The notes under the pieces are model-generated. The model saw only the letters and a program-made list of their open reading frames with translations, made no database searches and had not been told where the DNA came from. From Nodosilinea sp. P-1105 (lineage in GTDB: Bacteria > Cyanobacteriota > Cyanobacteriia > Phormidesmidales > Phormidesmidaceae), in NCBI RefSeq assembly GCF_012911975.1, contig NZ_SMDQ01000010.1:62001-126000 (forward strand): 64,000 bases of DNA, written 5' to 3'. Shown here one piece after another: positions 34,096 to 44,862 of the stretch; position 1 is the first letter of the stretch, and the number at the start of each line of letters is the position of its first letter. Position numbers and translations under genes: made by a program.

Positions 34096-34517
34096 TAATG
34101 TTAAGGCTGGGCAAGTTGGAACATCTCCTTACCCTGCCCAGGAGCACACATGGCTTGCCTTAATCACAACTCCCCATGGGGGGGTGGGCAGCGGTGCCTC
34201 TTGTGCCTGGCCCTTCTCCATTAAAGCAGTCCTGGGGAGCCTTCGGGTCAGGACTGAAGGGCATCGGGCTCTAACTTTGGGTGCCATCATCTACAGTATT
34301 GCTACCGTCATAGCTTGGGTCTTACCCGATGGGTAGGTAGTTTTCATGGGTTCATCGGTAATTGGGCTGCCAGCACCAGGTTTGGGCCTGTGCCCCTTGG
34401 TTGGCTGGTCTACCCATGGCGCCAACCCATTGATTTGAACCTATGATGCCTACAGGAACAATCCGGCAGATGGCTGGTAGTCCTGGGAGCTAACCCGCAG
34501 CTCCCCAGGGTCAAGCT
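34096..34517 (+). promoter_or_regulatory. Structured divergent region with two hairpins
   Basis: No ORF is credible here. CAGTCCTG (34227-34234) pairs exactly with CAGGACTG (34249-34256) around a CC-TTCG-GG tip. CCTGGGAGCT (34482-34491) pairs with AGCTC-C-CCAGG (34499-34509, one bulged C) and ends 8 nt before the ATG at 34518. A structured 5' leader or small RNA is possible; no known RNA family was recognised. Confidence 0.4.
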
Positions 34518-37442
34518 ATGCTTTTTCCTATCTTGCAACCGAGGAGATCGCTGACGCCGATGGCGCAATCGTACCCCACCGACCCCCCTTATGATCAACA
34601 GATGATGTCGTTGTCCCGCATCCTCAAGGCGTTGCGGGGGGCAACCACTGCGGCAGAAGCGATCACCCTGGCGTTAGACCATGTGCATCAAGAGCTAGAT
34701 TTTGAAGTGGCTTGGGTGGGGCTTTACGATCGGATCAATCATCGACTGCTAACCAAGGGCTGCCACAGCCCTAAGCAAATGCGCTCTATTCGCACCATTG
34801 TCAACCTCACCCCAGGGGATGTGATGGAGCAAGCGGTGGTGCAGCTGCGTCCCTTGATTGTGGCTGATTTACAAAACGAAATTCGGGCTGGGGAGTGGGG
34901 GGCGATCGCCAAGCAGTTGGCGTTGCAAAGTGCGATCATTTTTCCGATCAAGCGTCAAGAGGTGTGTTTCGGGCTGCTGCTGCTGGCGTCCCCCGCCTGG
35001 GGTAAAACCGCATCCTTAGGGGAGCGATCTTATTTGGCGATTATTACCGGTGGCCTAGCAGAAGTCCTGCACCACTTTGAGGCTGAACAGCAACGCCAAC
35101 AGGCCAAGCGGTTAGAACAGCCGCTATTGAATCTGCTGGGCAAGTTTGGCCAACTGCCAGACACCGACAGCCAAATTCGCGATTTAGTGCACGAAACCCA
35201 GCGTTTTATTGCCCCTACCCGCACTCGCGTCTTTTGGTTTGAGCCCAAAGGCAACTATTTCTGGCAACGCTGGCCCAGCCATTCAACCGCCATCACCGAA
35301 GCCGGGGCCAAGACCCTGCAGATTGCTGTTGAGGAGGTTCGTGGCCTTTATCAGGCTCTGGCTAATCAGCAATTAGTGGTGGTGGGTGCAAGTCGAGGCG
35401 CCCACAAGGCGATCGTGCCCGATCGGTTGATGCAGCAGTTTAAGGCCCAGTCGTTGATGGTCGCCCCCATCACTCGCCAGGGGGATCTGGTGGGCTTCTT
35501 GGCGGTGGAAGGAAACGCACCGCGTATCTGGCAGCCGGGGGAAAAGCAGTTTTTATTGGGGGCGGCTCAATTGTTAAGTCTGGCCATGCCCCTGGCAGCT
35601 AACCAAGACCTGGTGCGCCAGGTCAAACTAGACCAACACCTGACCACGGGGATGATCCAAGGCATCTACGGCGATGTGGATTGGCACCAGACCCTAAACC
35701 ACTGTTTCCAGGTGCTGCGGGATCGCCTGGGGGTACAACAGTTTTTGGTCCTGCTGTTTAACCCCGATCGCAATGGCTATGATCTTTGTTTTCAAAGTCA
35801 GGCCAGCCGCCCCCGCAGTGTGCCGATGCTGTGGCCCTGCCTGGATGATGTGGACTGGCAAATGCTAGAACGTAGCCCAGCCGCTATTTCCATTGATAAT
35901 CTGGCCCAAGACCTGAAGCTAATGGCCTGGCGTCCCTATCTGCTGGACCTGGGCACCCAGGCGGTGCTGGCGGGCAATGTGGCCCCTGGCAATGCCCCAG
36001 AAGGCATCGTCATGATTGGCGATCGGATCAGCCGACAATGGACCTCCGAGGAGCGGGGTCTATTTGAGTCCATGGCTCGGCAAATTGGCGTCATTCTGCA
36101 CCAGTGGCAACTGCAACGGCAGTTGGATCAACAACAGCACATTTATGAGTCCCTGCAATGGGGGCTGCAAGCACTGCATCGGGGCTTTCAACCCGAGCAG
36201 TTAGAACAAACGACCCTGCGCCATATCCTGCAACTGCTGCAAGGGGCGATGGTACTGCTAGTGAGCTGGCAACCCGGGGATAGTGTGGCCACCATCAGCC
36301 AAGTGATTAACCAGGACAGCAGCATGGGGGTAGATACCCACCACCCTATCCCCATCGGATCTGATGCCTTGCTCAATTGGGCCATGCAGACCGATGGCGT
36401 CCTACCCCTGAAGGCGGCTGACCTGCCAGAGCCAACCCAAGCCTGGTTTCAGGTCCCCGCCAGCTGTCGGCTGCTGGTTACAGCCCTGAAAACGGCCCCC
36501 TCTCACTGGGTGACGGGGGTAGTGGTGGCAGTATCCCTGCCCCATCGTCAGTGGGGGAGCCACCACAGCACCATTTTTAAGTTGCTGACCGGCCAAATGG
36601 CCTGGTCACGGCGGCACTTAGCCGCTACCAACATGTTGACCCAACAGCGCCAAGACCTGGAGCAACTTAACTGGTACAAACATCACTGTTTAGATGGGAT
36701 CTACGACCAACTCGCCCAGATTAGTCAGACCCTAGAGGACCTACAAGATCGCCAAGCCCCCCGTCCTCCAGATCAACTCGGGCCAGATCAACTGGGTCCA
36801 CTGCATAGCCAGATCCAGGCCCTAATGACCGACGCCAGGCAGGTGCTGGATCAGGAGCGCTGGCAACTACAGCAGGCGTATCAAACCACCCCTCTGATTA
36901 GCCTGCTCAATCGCCTGATGGAACGGGTTAAGCCCGTATTTGAACGGCGTCAGCTCTGGTCTAAGGTGCACCACGACAGTAATGCCATTTTAGGTGGAGA
37001 CCTGGCCAAGATAGAGTTGATGCTCTATGACGTGATGACGGCCGCCTGCGATCGCTCTCCCATCGGTGGCCGGATTGATGTCTGGTGTCGGGGGCTGACC
37101 GCAGATTGGTTAGAGCTATCCATTACTGATGATGGCCACTGTCCACCGGGCTTACTGGAGGAACTCAACCAGGGGCAGCCCATGGATGTGTTAGCCCCAT
37201 CCAGCTTAGACGAGCCCCCTGGGCTACACCTGGCAATTTGTAAGGGGCTGATCGACCAACTGGGGGGAGAGATCAGCTTTTCCACCCTGGACGATGGCCG
37301 CACCCACAGCCGGGTACTGCTGCCCCTGGCCACTTACACCGAGCCCAAGAAGCAGCGCCACCGAATCGGCCCTCAGCTGAATGACGCCGGGAATGACGCG
37401 GCCCCATCCAACCAGTTACTAGCCCAGGAGGACAGCTTCTAA
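34518..37442 (+). CDS. Multi-GAF sensor protein with degenerate histidine kinase end
   Basis: A 974-residue soluble protein. About four GAF-like modules follow each other (roughly residues 45-185, 200-355, 385-545 and 555-720). A helical stretch with YKHHCLDGIYDQLAQISQ stands where the dimerisation/phosphoacceptor domain should be. The end resembles an HATPase: ITDDGHCPPGLLEELN for the G1 region and GLHLAICKGLIDQLGGEISF for the G2 region. The N box lacks the usual Asn and G1 lacks the DxGxG spacing, so catalysis is doubtful. It may be a pseudo-kinase or a very diverged kinase. ATG 34560 (MAQSYPTD) is an alternative start and would place the hairpin in the leader. Confidence 0.75.
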   Translation: MLFPILQPRRSLTPMAQSYPTDPPYDQQMMSLSRILKALRGATTAAEAITLALDHVHQELDFEVAWVGLYDRINHRLLTKGCHSPKQMRSIRTIVNLTPGDVMEQAVVQLRPLIVADLQNEIRAGEWGAIAKQLALQSAIIFPIKRQEVCFGLLLLASPAWGKTASLGERSYLAIITGGLAEVLHHFEAEQQRQQAKRLEQPLLNLLGKFGQLPDTDSQIRDLVHETQRFIAPTRTRVFWFEPKGNYFWQRWPSHSTAITEAGAKTLQIAVEEVRGLYQALANQQLVVVGASRGAHKAIVPDRLMQQFKAQSLMVAPITRQGDLVGFLAVEGNAPRIWQPGEKQFLLGAAQLLSLAMPLAANQDLVRQVKLDQHLTTGMIQGIYGDVDWHQTLNHCFQVLRDRLGVQQFLVLLFNPDRNGYDLCFQSQASRPRSVPMLWPCLDDVDWQMLERSPAAISIDNLAQDLKLMAWRPYLLDLGTQAVLAGNVAPGNAPEGIVMIGDRISRQWTSEERGLFESMARQIGVILHQWQLQRQLDQQQHIYESLQWGLQALHRGFQPEQLEQTTLRHILQLLQGAMVLLVSWQPGDSVATISQVINQDSSMGVDTHHPIPIGSDALLNWAMQTDGVLPLKAADLPEPTQAWFQVPASCRLLVTALKTAPSHWVTGVVVAVSLPHRQWGSHHSTIFKLLTGQMAWSRRHLAATNMLTQQRQDLEQLNWYKHHCLDGIYDQLAQISQTLEDLQDRQAPRPPDQLGPDQLGPLHSQIQALMTDARQVLDQERWQLQQAYQTTPLISLLNRLMERVKPVFERRQLWSKVHHDSNAILGGDLAKIELMLYDVMTAACDRSPIGGRIDVWCRGLTADWLELSITDDGHCPPGLLEELNQGQPMDVLAPSSLDEPPGLHLAICKGLIDQLGGEISFSTLDDGRTHSRVLLPLATYTEPKKQRHRIGPQLNDAGNDAAPSNQLLAQEDSF

Positions 37443-37520
37443 GCTCCCCATTGACCAGGGCCAGGGGTTAGTACTGCCTGGCAGCAATATGACCACCGTT
37501 GCTGAGGGTGCCAGGTATAG

Positions 37521-37744
37521 GCATCCCCTCCTGGGAGGGGTGCCCGGAGGGCGGGGTGGGTCCTTCAGACTTGATTGACCCACCCCTACCCACTTCGACA
37601 CGTTGCCCCTCCGGGGCCGCTACGCGCTAGCGAAGCCATGCCGCAGGCTATACAGCGCAGGCCTCCAGAGGAGGGGATTTCGGACCCTGAAGATGCTAGG
37701 CCTCTCTAACTATCTACCCTAGATCAAAACCCGACGCTGCACTA
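37521..37744 (-). repeat. Dispersed repeat R, copy 4 (inverted)
   Basis: Reads as the inverse of the R family and ends GACGCTGCACTA, the inverse of the shared left end TAGTGCAGCGTC. The last three bases form the TAG stop of ndhB. It carries the same ~70-bp nested block (CTTCGACACGTTGCCCCTCC onward) as the copy at 59145. Part of the family sequence near the left end is diverged. Confidence 0.7.
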
Positions 37745-39298
37745 ATCGAGGGTCGGCGGTAAGGCAGCGGTCGCGACGGTAGGGGCGATCGCGCTACTTT
37801 GCAGCATCGGGGTTTGCACCACCGCCTGGTTGGCCAGGGTAAACAGCGGGTTAGACAAAATCCCCGCCAGGGAGGTGGCCACCACCGCCAAAATTAAACT
37901 CACCTGCATGGGGCGCAGCCCAGGCAAATCCCAGCGGATAGCGGGATAGCCCTTGACCGCATCCGACATTTCTTGGGGCTCTTTCACCACCATCATCTTG
38001 ATCACTCGGATGTAGTAGTAAATCGAAATCACGCTGGTGACAAGACCCACCAGCACCAGACCGTAGGCCCCAGCTTGCCAGCCCGCCCAAAAGATGTAGA
38101 TTTTGCCAAAAAAGCCAGCCATCGGTGGGATTCCCCCCAGTGATAGCAGACAAATGCTCAGTGCCAAGGTGATCAGGGGGTCCTTTTGGTAGAGCCCGGC
38201 ATACTCGCTGATCTGGTCAGTGCCTGTGCGCAGGGAAAACAGAATCACACAGGTAAAGCCCCCCAGGTTCATGAACAGGTACACCAACAGGTAATACAGC
38301 ATGCTGGCATAGCCAGCGTCGGTGCCCACCACCAGGCCAATCATTAAAAAGCCCGCCTGGCCAATGGATGAATAGGCCAGTAGGCGCTTCATGCTGGTTT
38401 GGGCCAGGGCCACCACGTTACCCAGCACCATACTCAAGATCGCCAGGGCGGTAAACACAAAGTGCCATTGTTCTGACACCAGGGGAAAGGCGGTGACCAG
38501 CAGGCGAATGGCCAGGGCAAAGCCAGCGGTCTTAGACCCCACCGACAAAAAGGCCACCACCGGAGTCGGCGACCCCTCGTACACGTCCGGGGTCCACTGG
38601 TGAAAGGGAACGGCGGCAATTTTAAAGGCGATCCCCGCGATCACAAACACCAGGGCCACCACTAAGCCAATCGGGGCATCACTGCCGTCAGACAGAATTT
38701 GAGTCGCGATCGCCCCCAGGCGAGTTTCCCCACCGGACAGCCCATACAACAAAGAGGAGCCATAGAGAAAGATGGCTGAACTGGCGGAACCAATCAACAG
38801 ATACTTCAGGGCGGCTTCATTGGAACGGGGATCGCGCTTCATGTAACCCGTCAGCAAATACGACGAGATACTCAGGGTTTCCAGGGCCACAAAGATGGTG
38901 ACCAGGTCACTCGCCCCGGACAGAAACATGCCCCCCAGGGTGGCAGTTAATAAAATCACCATGAACTCAGCCAAGGACGTGCCCGACTGTTCCACATAGC
39001 GAATGGACATGGGCACCGTCACCGCCGCTGACAGCACAATAATGGCGCGGAAGGCCACACTCAGGGTGTCGGCGTTGAACGATCCCAAAAAGCCGATGGG
39101 GTCCGCTAAGGTCCACTGAAAAGCCAGGGCGACCACTGATCCCAGACAACCTGCGATCGCGACATAGGGCGTCCAACTCGAGGATGAGCGTCCCTGAATC
39201 AAATCCCCCACCAGAATCACCAGGATGGTAGCCAGCACAATTCCTTCCGGCAAAATAGTGCCGACATTGAGCTGAGCCCCAAGGTTAACCAGATCCAT
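37742..39298 (-). CDS. ndhB: NAD(P)H-quinone oxidoreductase subunit 2 (NDH-1 subunit N)
   Basis: A 518-residue antiporter-like membrane subunit of the photosynthetic NDH-1 complex, with about 14 helices. Typical blocks are [40 protein letters not shown] and [17 protein letters not shown]. It takes part in cyclic electron flow, respiration and CO2 uptake. The conserved acidic and Lys residues of the helices are present. Its stop codon is provided by the end of a repeat copy, so the last residues may have been altered by that insertion, although the length is normal. Confidence 0.96.
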   Translation of the reverse strand: MDLVNLGAQLNVGTILPEGIVLATILVILVGDLIQGRSSSSWTPYVAIAGCLGSVVALAFQWTLADPIGFLGSFNADTLSVAFRAIIVLSAAVTVPMSIRYVEQSGTSLAEFMVILLTATLGGMFLSGASDLVTIFVALETLSISSYLLTGYMKRDPRSNEAALKYLLIGSASSAIFLYGSSLLYGLSGGETRLGAIATQILSDGSDAPIGLVVALVFVIAGIAFKIAAVPFHQWTPDVYEGSPTPVVAFLSVGSKTAGFALAIRLLVTAFPLVSEQWHFVFTALAILSMVLGNVVALAQTSMKRLLAYSSIGQAGFLMIGLVVGTDAGYASMLYYLLVYLFMNLGGFTCVILFSLRTGTDQISEYAGLYQKDPLITLALSICLLSLGGIPPMAGFFGKIYIFWAGWQAGAYGLVLVGLVTSVISIYYYIRVIKMMVVKEPQEMSDAVKGYPAIRWDLPGLRPMQVSLILAVVATSLAGILSNPLFTLANQAVVQTPMLQSSAIAPTVATAALPPTLD

Positions 39299-40123
39299 GC
39301 GCGCTTACCCCTTGACGTAAACTAAACCGTTTAAAAACGCTGAATTCTACAAGACTGTACGAGTGATTATGCACGAGCCATTGTGTACCTGTGTAGGTTA
39401 CCACAAGCGCTTCAACGGCTGATGGCCTTAACCCTTTCAAATTGATTGGCCACAACCCCTTTATCCTAAGGCATTGACCTGGTTATGGTTAAGCTGTCTC
39501 GGCAATCCGCTGCCGTTAAGTTGACCCACCCCTGCCGACTTCAACCCATTACTCCTCCTTCAACCAGCCTAGGACATCGCCTGGGGTCGCTGCGCGAACG
39601 ACGATTAACCTGGACGCTTTTGGGCAAATTGGTTTATCAATAGAGTCAGTGGTCCATGGGATCAATCAGGACTGACAGAGCTGCCTACTGCTGATCAAGT
39701 TGTCCCTATTACCATCCCTCCAGGCATGGCTAGGATTGAGCTTGGCCAATGGTCGGCTATCGGCGGCTTCTTTAGCCACTCATCCATGGCAGCAACCCAT
39801 AACGGCAATAATTAAGTTTCTCTAGAAAATCTGGGCAACTGACCCAAAAGGGTGGAGTAGAGTGTTAAACACTGGGTAACCCCAAATCTAGATTTTGCGG
39901 CCGCTCAGGCTTTCTATCTGGTCCCTAAGTTGCTTGAGGAAGCGGGTTCAAGCCCCTGAATTCAGTCATCTTCAGGGAATAACCGACTCAGTTTCAGTAG
40001 TTCAGTGGGTTTTGGGCCTACTGATATCAGTGTTAAGGTTCAGTGTTATTAGTTTTAGCTACAGATACTGCTTCCAGCTAACCATCATCGATAAATAACT
40101 GTTTAAGACGCTCTGCCAGCCCT
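39299..40123. other. Intergenic region ndhB/topA
   Basis: An 825-bp divergent region without a supportable ORF. It includes a remnant of the repeat type GACCCACCCCTGCCGACTTC with GGGTCGCTGCGCGAAC (39521-39596; the second block recurs at 43273) and a more AT-rich stretch (39990-40100) before topA that probably holds its promoter. Confidence 0.5.
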
Positions 40124-42862
40124 ATGTCAACCCTTGTCATTGTTGAATCGCCGACTAAAGCTAAAACCATCCGCAACTACCTGCCCCGGGGGTATCGGGT
40201 GGAGGCGTCTATGGGGCATGTGCGAGATTTGCCGCGATCGGCCAGTGAAATTCCGGCCAAGGTCAAAGGGGAGAAGTGGGCTCAGCTGGGGGTAAACCCA
40301 GAAGCAGACTTCGAGCCGCTGTACATTGTCCCCAGCGACAAAAAGAAGGTGGTTAAGGCTCTCAAGGATGCCCTGAAGCAGGCAGACGAGCTAGTTCTGG
40401 CCACTGACGAAGACCGAGAAGGGGAAAGTATCAGCTGGCACCTGCTGCAAGTGCTGAACCCCAAGGTGCCTACCAAGCGCATGGTGTTCCATGAAATCAC
40501 CCAAGAGGCGATTCAGGCGGCCCTAGACAACTGTCGCGACATTGATGACCAACTGGTCCATGCCCAAGAGACCCGGCGGATCCTTGATCGGCTGGTGGGG
40601 TATACCCTATCGCCGTTGCTGTGGAAAAAAATTGCCGGGGGACTTTCCGCCGGGCGGGTACAGTCGGTGGCCGTGAAGGTCGTGGTCAACCGTGAGCAGG
40701 AACGCCGTGCCTTCCGCCAGGGGTCCTATTGGGATCTCAAGGCCACCCTGCTGAAACAGGCCAATGCCAAACAGACCAACGCCTTTGAAGCCAAGCTGCA
40801 TACCTTGGGTGGGGTTCGCCTGGCCACTGGCAGCGACTTTGACGAATCCACGGGCCGGATTATCGAGGGGCGTCAGGTGGTCTTGCTGGACGAAGTCCAG
40901 GCCCAGGAATTACAGGGGCGACTGCAGGCCAGCCCCTGGACGGTGAGTGGTTTAGAGGAGCGTCCAGCCACCCGCAAGCCCGCTCCCCCCTTCACCACCT
41001 CCACCCTGCAGCAGGAGGCCAACCGCAAGCTGCGCCTGTCGGCCCGCGACACCATGCGGGTAGCCCAAAACCTCTATGAACAGGGCTATATCACCTACAT
41101 GAGAACCGACTCGGTGCACCTGTCCCAGCAGGCGATCGAGGCAGCTCGGGCCTGTGTCACCAGCAAGTATGGCACCGAGTATCTAAGTCCCAAACCCCGC
41201 CAGTACGCCACTAAGGCCAAGGGTGCCCAAGAAGCCCACGAAGCCATTCGCCCCGCTGGTAGTACCTTTAGGACTCCCCGGGAAACTGGCCTGAGCGGTC
41301 GGGAAGCGGCCCTCTACGACTTAATTTGGAAACGCACGGTGGCCAGCCAAATGGCAGAGGCTCGTCAAACCCACATTACCGTTTCCATAGAGGTAGACAA
41401 CGCGGTTTTTCGCGCCACCGGTAAGCGGATCGACTTTCCGGGGTTCTTTCGGGCCTACGTGGAGGGATCTGATGACCCAGATGCCGCCATCGAAGACCAG
41501 GAGGTGTTATTGCCAACCCTGGCCACCGGAGATGCGGTTGACTGTTCTGATCTGCAGGCGATTGGTCACGAAACCCAACCCCCAGCTCGCTTCACTGAAG
41601 CGACCCTAGTCAAAACCCTGGAAAGCGAGGGCATTGGCCGTCCCAGCACCTATGCCACCGTCATCGGCACTATCATCGATCGCGGCTATGTGCGTCTGGT
41701 CAACAATAGCCTGATCCCCACGTTCACGGCCTTTGCGGTCACCGACCTGCTAGAAAAGAACTTCCCGGACTTGGTGGATGTACACTTCACGGCCCGCATG
41801 GAGCAAACCCTGGACGATATATCCACCGGGGAAGCGGAGTGGCTGCCCTACCTGAAGACCTTCTATGCCGGAGAGCAAGGGCTGGAACACCAGGTGCAGG
41901 AGCGGGAAGCCCAAATCGACCCGGCCGAAGCCCGTACCGTCCGCCTCAACGACCTGGAAGCTAAGGTGCGGATTGGCCGCTATGGACCCTATGTGGAAAT
42001 TGATGGGGAAGAGGGCTCGGTCAAGGCTTCAATTCCGGTGGATGTGCCCCCAGCCGACTTAGACGCCGACCAGATCGAGCGCATCATCAAGCAAAAGGTG
42101 GAAGGTCCCGACAAAGTGGGGCTGCATCCAGACACAGGGGAACCGATTTATTTACGGATTGGTCCCTATGGCCCCTATGTCCAGCTGGGGGATAATAGCG
42201 ACGATAACCCGAACCCGAAGCGGGCTTCTTTGCCTAAAGGGATGCAACCGGAAGAGGTCACCCTGGAGAAAGCGGTGGGGCTGCTGCGGTTGCCCCGAGC
42301 CCTAGGTCATCACCCTGACACCGGAGCCCCGATTAAAGCAGGACAGGGGCGGTTTGGTCCCTACATTGTTCATGATCAGGGCAAGGAAGGTCGCGACTAT
42401 CGCTCGTTGAAAGGGGACGATGACGTTTTGACCGTCACCCTAGAACGAGCCCTGGAGCTCTTGGCCCAGCCCAAGGCCAGTCGAGGGCGACGTAAGGCGG
42501 AACCCTTGAAAACCCTAGGCAACCACCCCGACGACAACGAGCCCATAGGGGTCTTCAATGGCCCCTATGGCCACTATGTGAAGCATGGTAAAGTCAATGC
42601 CTCAGTGCCGGAGGGAACTGAAGTCGACACCATTTCCTTAGAACAGGCCCTGGAGTGGATCAACGCCAAGGCTGCCACGAAAAAGACTAAGGGGAAGGGA
42701 GGCCGTAAATCCAGTTCAACCGGTCGGACCACGAAGACCGCTGCCGCCAGTAAAACCACAGGGACCAAGAAAAAATCGACCAAAGCCAGTGGCACGAAAG
42801 CCAGTGGTACGAAAAAATCAACCCGCAAGTCCACCTCTAGCAAAGCCCAGAAAACGGACTAG
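40124..42862 (+). CDS. topA: DNA topoisomerase I
   Basis: A 912-residue type IA topoisomerase that relaxes negative supercoils. The TOPRIM domain starts [18 protein letters not shown] and has [16 protein letters not shown]. Tyr325 in [13 protein letters not shown] is the catalytic residue. Instead of zinc fingers, the C-terminus has several repeats of a GPYGPYV type ([42 protein letters not shown]), as in cyanobacterial and actinobacterial enzymes. The last ~70 residues are Lys/Thr/Ser-rich ([12 protein letters not shown]), a likely DNA-binding tail. Confidence 0.96.
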   Translation: MSTLVIVESPTKAKTIRNYLPRGYRVEASMGHVRDLPRSASEIPAKVKGEKWAQLGVNPEADFEPLYIVPSDKKKVVKALKDALKQADELVLATDEDREGESISWHLLQVLNPKVPTKRMVFHEITQEAIQAALDNCRDIDDQLVHAQETRRILDRLVGYTLSPLLWKKIAGGLSAGRVQSVAVKVVVNREQERRAFRQGSYWDLKATLLKQANAKQTNAFEAKLHTLGGVRLATGSDFDESTGRIIEGRQVVLLDEVQAQELQGRLQASPWTVSGLEERPATRKPAPPFTTSTLQQEANRKLRLSARDTMRVAQNLYEQGYITYMRTDSVHLSQQAIEAARACVTSKYGTEYLSPKPRQYATKAKGAQEAHEAIRPAGSTFRTPRETGLSGREAALYDLIWKRTVASQMAEARQTHITVSIEVDNAVFRATGKRIDFPGFFRAYVEGSDDPDAAIEDQEVLLPTLATGDAVDCSDLQAIGHETQPPARFTEATLVKTLESEGIGRPSTYATVIGTIIDRGYVRLVNNSLIPTFTAFAVTDLLEKNFPDLVDVHFTARMEQTLDDISTGEAEWLPYLKTFYAGEQGLEHQVQEREAQIDPAEARTVRLNDLEAKVRIGRYGPYVEIDGEEGSVKASIPVDVPPADLDADQIERIIKQKVEGPDKVGLHPDTGEPIYLRIGPYGPYVQLGDNSDDNPNPKRASLPKGMQPEEVTLEKAVGLLRLPRALGHHPDTGAPIKAGQGRFGPYIVHDQGKEGRDYRSLKGDDDVLTVTLERALELLAQPKASRGRRKAEPLKTLGNHPDDNEPIGVFNGPYGHYVKHGKVNASVPEGTEVDTISLEQALEWINAKAATKKTKGKGGRKSSSTGRTTKTAAASKTTGTKKKSTKASGTKASGTKKSTRKSTSSKAQKTD

Positions 42863-42947
42863 TACCGCAAGACAGAAGAACGAAGACAGAAGAACGAAAA
42901 GGAATCCAAGACACACAAGGGGTTCCGCCTGAGCAAACAGGCAAGTT

Positions 42948-42985
42948 ACTTCTGCCTCAGAGTACGAGTACTCTGAGGCAGAAGT
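42948..42985 (+). terminator. Perfect 18-bp palindrome after topA
   Basis: ACTTCTGCCTCAGAGTAC, loop GA, and its exact inverse. In RNA the tip would open to six or more bases. It has no T tract but is the best terminator candidate for topA. A small GCCTG-CAGGC hairpin precedes it at about 42928. Confidence 0.6.
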
Positions 42986-43059
42986 CGGCCAGCCACTTTT
43001 GATAAGTGGGTGGACAAAATCAGTAGGTGGACAAAAATAAAGGGCTCAATGTTGCTGGT

Positions 43060-43146
43060 TTCGACTCCGCTCAACCAGCGATGAGGCCTGTTCGCAAAGC
43101 GGCTCCGGAGGAGTAACGGAGTCGATGAGGCCTGAGCGGAGTCGAA
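43060..43146. repeat. Palindromic dispersed repeat (TTCGACTCCGCTCA type)
   Basis: TTCGACTCCGCTCA (43060-43073) and its exact inverse TGAGCGGAGTCGAA (43133-43146) enclose 59 bp that include a third, partial arm AACGGAGTCGATGAGGCC. Same family as the element at 26509. Confidence 0.65.
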
Positions 43147-43382
43147 GGCCGGATCAAGGATCAGTCAGTCATTGTGTCCATGTACTTACCTGACACCTAA
43201 AACCTGACAAACCCGCCCCTGCCTACTTCGACAGGTTACCCCTGCTTCGACAAGCTCAGGACATGATCTGGGGTCGCTGCGCGAACAGCACAGGCCTCCC
43301 AGGAGGGAATTCTGTCACCTAAAACCTGACAGCTTCAACAACGGTGATTAGGGCGATCGCGCCCGCCGCCAAGCACAGACCC

Positions 43383-44219
43383 TTAGTAGACAGTTCCACG
43401 ATACCGACGGACAGCTTTACCTGAGGCTAGACGATCAGCCTCCCTTGGCTTAGGTAGAGTACTGGTTGCTACCGTCGGAGGCGGTGTAAACAGGCTCTTA
43501 GGTGAGGCTTTCCCATTGCTGTTGGCCCGATCTCCCTCTAGGGGGGCGGTCCCTGACGTCACCCAGCTGATGTCATTCAGAACATCATGTTTGGCCCGAT
43601 CTGGGCCGAGGCTAGGGGCTTCAGAGGGCGACGATGCCTTACCATTAGCTGATTCTAGTTGTTTCATGGGCTCGGACACGGCAGGGTTGTGGCCGTTGGC
43701 CCTTGGCACTGCGCCAGAGGGGGCACCTAGAGCCGGCTGGGCCGCACGCAGCTGACGACGAATGTTCAGCAGGACGGTGAGTAAGGCCTTTTCATCCAGG
43801 AAGGGATGTTCTAAGGCGCTCAGAATACACCGCATATTATCGGCGGCGCTGCTCATTAAGTTATCCCGTTGAAACCCCTCTAAAAAGTCCGTTGCTCCTT
43901 GCTGGGTGGCCCAACGCCGTTCGGTACTCGAAATTTCTAAATTGCGGAACCGAGTCAAGAAAATTGGCATCTTGGGGAAAGCGTCGCGACACCAACGACA
44001 GAATTCATAGGGATTGAGTTCTGAGGCTTCTGCATCCAGGATGATCACATCCGGTAGGGTAAGACCCGCCATGGCAATCTGGTTGATGCATTCAGCCAGA
44101 TCAGCACTGCCGGGCTCTAGAATTACGGCCACTCTTTGAGATTTGAGCAAGGCCTGCCAGATTAACCCCTGAAGCCGATTAGACTGGACAATGAAGGCTA
44201 GTTTCTGTGGCGCATCCAC
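43383..44219 (-). CDS. Response-regulator-like protein with degenerate receiver domain
   Basis: A 278-residue protein. Residues ~7-130 have the receiver fold; Asp62 in PDVIILDAEASELN stands at the phosphorylation site and FLTRF gives the switch Thr. The N-terminal acidic pair is absent (LAFIVQSNR) and the conserved Lys near ATQQGATDFLEG is missing, so phosphorylation is doubtful. Residues ~165-278 are Ser/Pro/Ala-rich and probably disordered, ending with a basic VRRYRGTVY. Such proteins occur in cyanobacterial PatA/REC-type groups. The partner is unknown. Confidence 0.72.
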   Translation of the reverse strand: MDAPQKLAFIVQSNRLQGLIWQALLKSQRVAVILEPGSADLAECINQIAMAGLTLPDVIILDAEASELNPYEFCRWCRDAFPKMPIFLTRFRNLEISSTERRWATQQGATDFLEGFQRDNLMSSAADNMRCILSALEHPFLDEKALLTVLLNIRRQLRAAQPALGAPSGAVPRANGHNPAVSEPMKQLESANGKASSPSEAPSLGPDRAKHDVLNDISWVTSGTAPLEGDRANSNGKASPKSLFTPPPTVATSTLPKPREADRLASGKAVRRYRGTVY

Positions 44220-44862
44220 GGTAGTTGTAACCCCTTAGCGTGTGTCTAACGTAAGTCTAGGGAAGCCGCATCATACCCAACTGGCACTGCGATCGCCAAC
44301 TTAAGCATCAGCTCATTAACAAAGCTTATGCCAGAATCACCATCATTCCCAGGCATTGGCAGCTTGCCTATGTCTTGATGTCCCATATCTTATAGGGCGG
44401 TTAACTTAGGAAGATGCCACCTGTGCTACACAACACAAATTTAAGCAATGATGTCGTCAGGCCTAATGTTCCGGATACCCAGTACTGCTAAAAGTATAGG
44501 GAAGGCTAACGGTTTTGGATATGCCTGAGGTTGGGGGCTAAGGCTCGATAGCCATCAGTCCCAACGGTAGCGGCGCAGGTAGGGATGGGGGCCTGATCAG
44601 AACTGTGGGGCAATCATTTATTAATTTATGAAGATTCTATGCCTTGCGATATAAATTTAAGGGGAGGCTTACCCCTGGGTTATCGTTACCCCTGACTAGG
44701 TTGTTAGACTTGATCTCTAGTCGTGTGGATAAGTCGTATGAATAGCCATGTTGCCCCTTAGCCCTCTCGACTGCTTGGTGATTCCGTTTAGCGATTCCGA
44801 ATTCCGAATATAGTCATGTCGAATGGCTGACTTAACCTGCAAACAGCATTTGTGGACCTGTT
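44220..44862. other. Intergenic region before the gghA-like gene
   Basis: A 643-bp divergent region. No ORF of coding character, no strong hairpin and no family repeat was seen. It is more AT-rich around 44620-44680 (TTATTAATTTATGAAG), where a promoter may lie. Confidence 0.5.

Noticed and set aside
34430-34450. Minus-strand GGTTCAAAT resembling a tRNA T loop
   Set aside because: The flanking bases do not pair as a T stem and no cloverleaf can be drawn.
39945-39980. GGGTTCAAGCCC as part of a tRNA
   Set aside because: The stem is incomplete and the 70 bases upstream contain no acceptor or anticodon arm.
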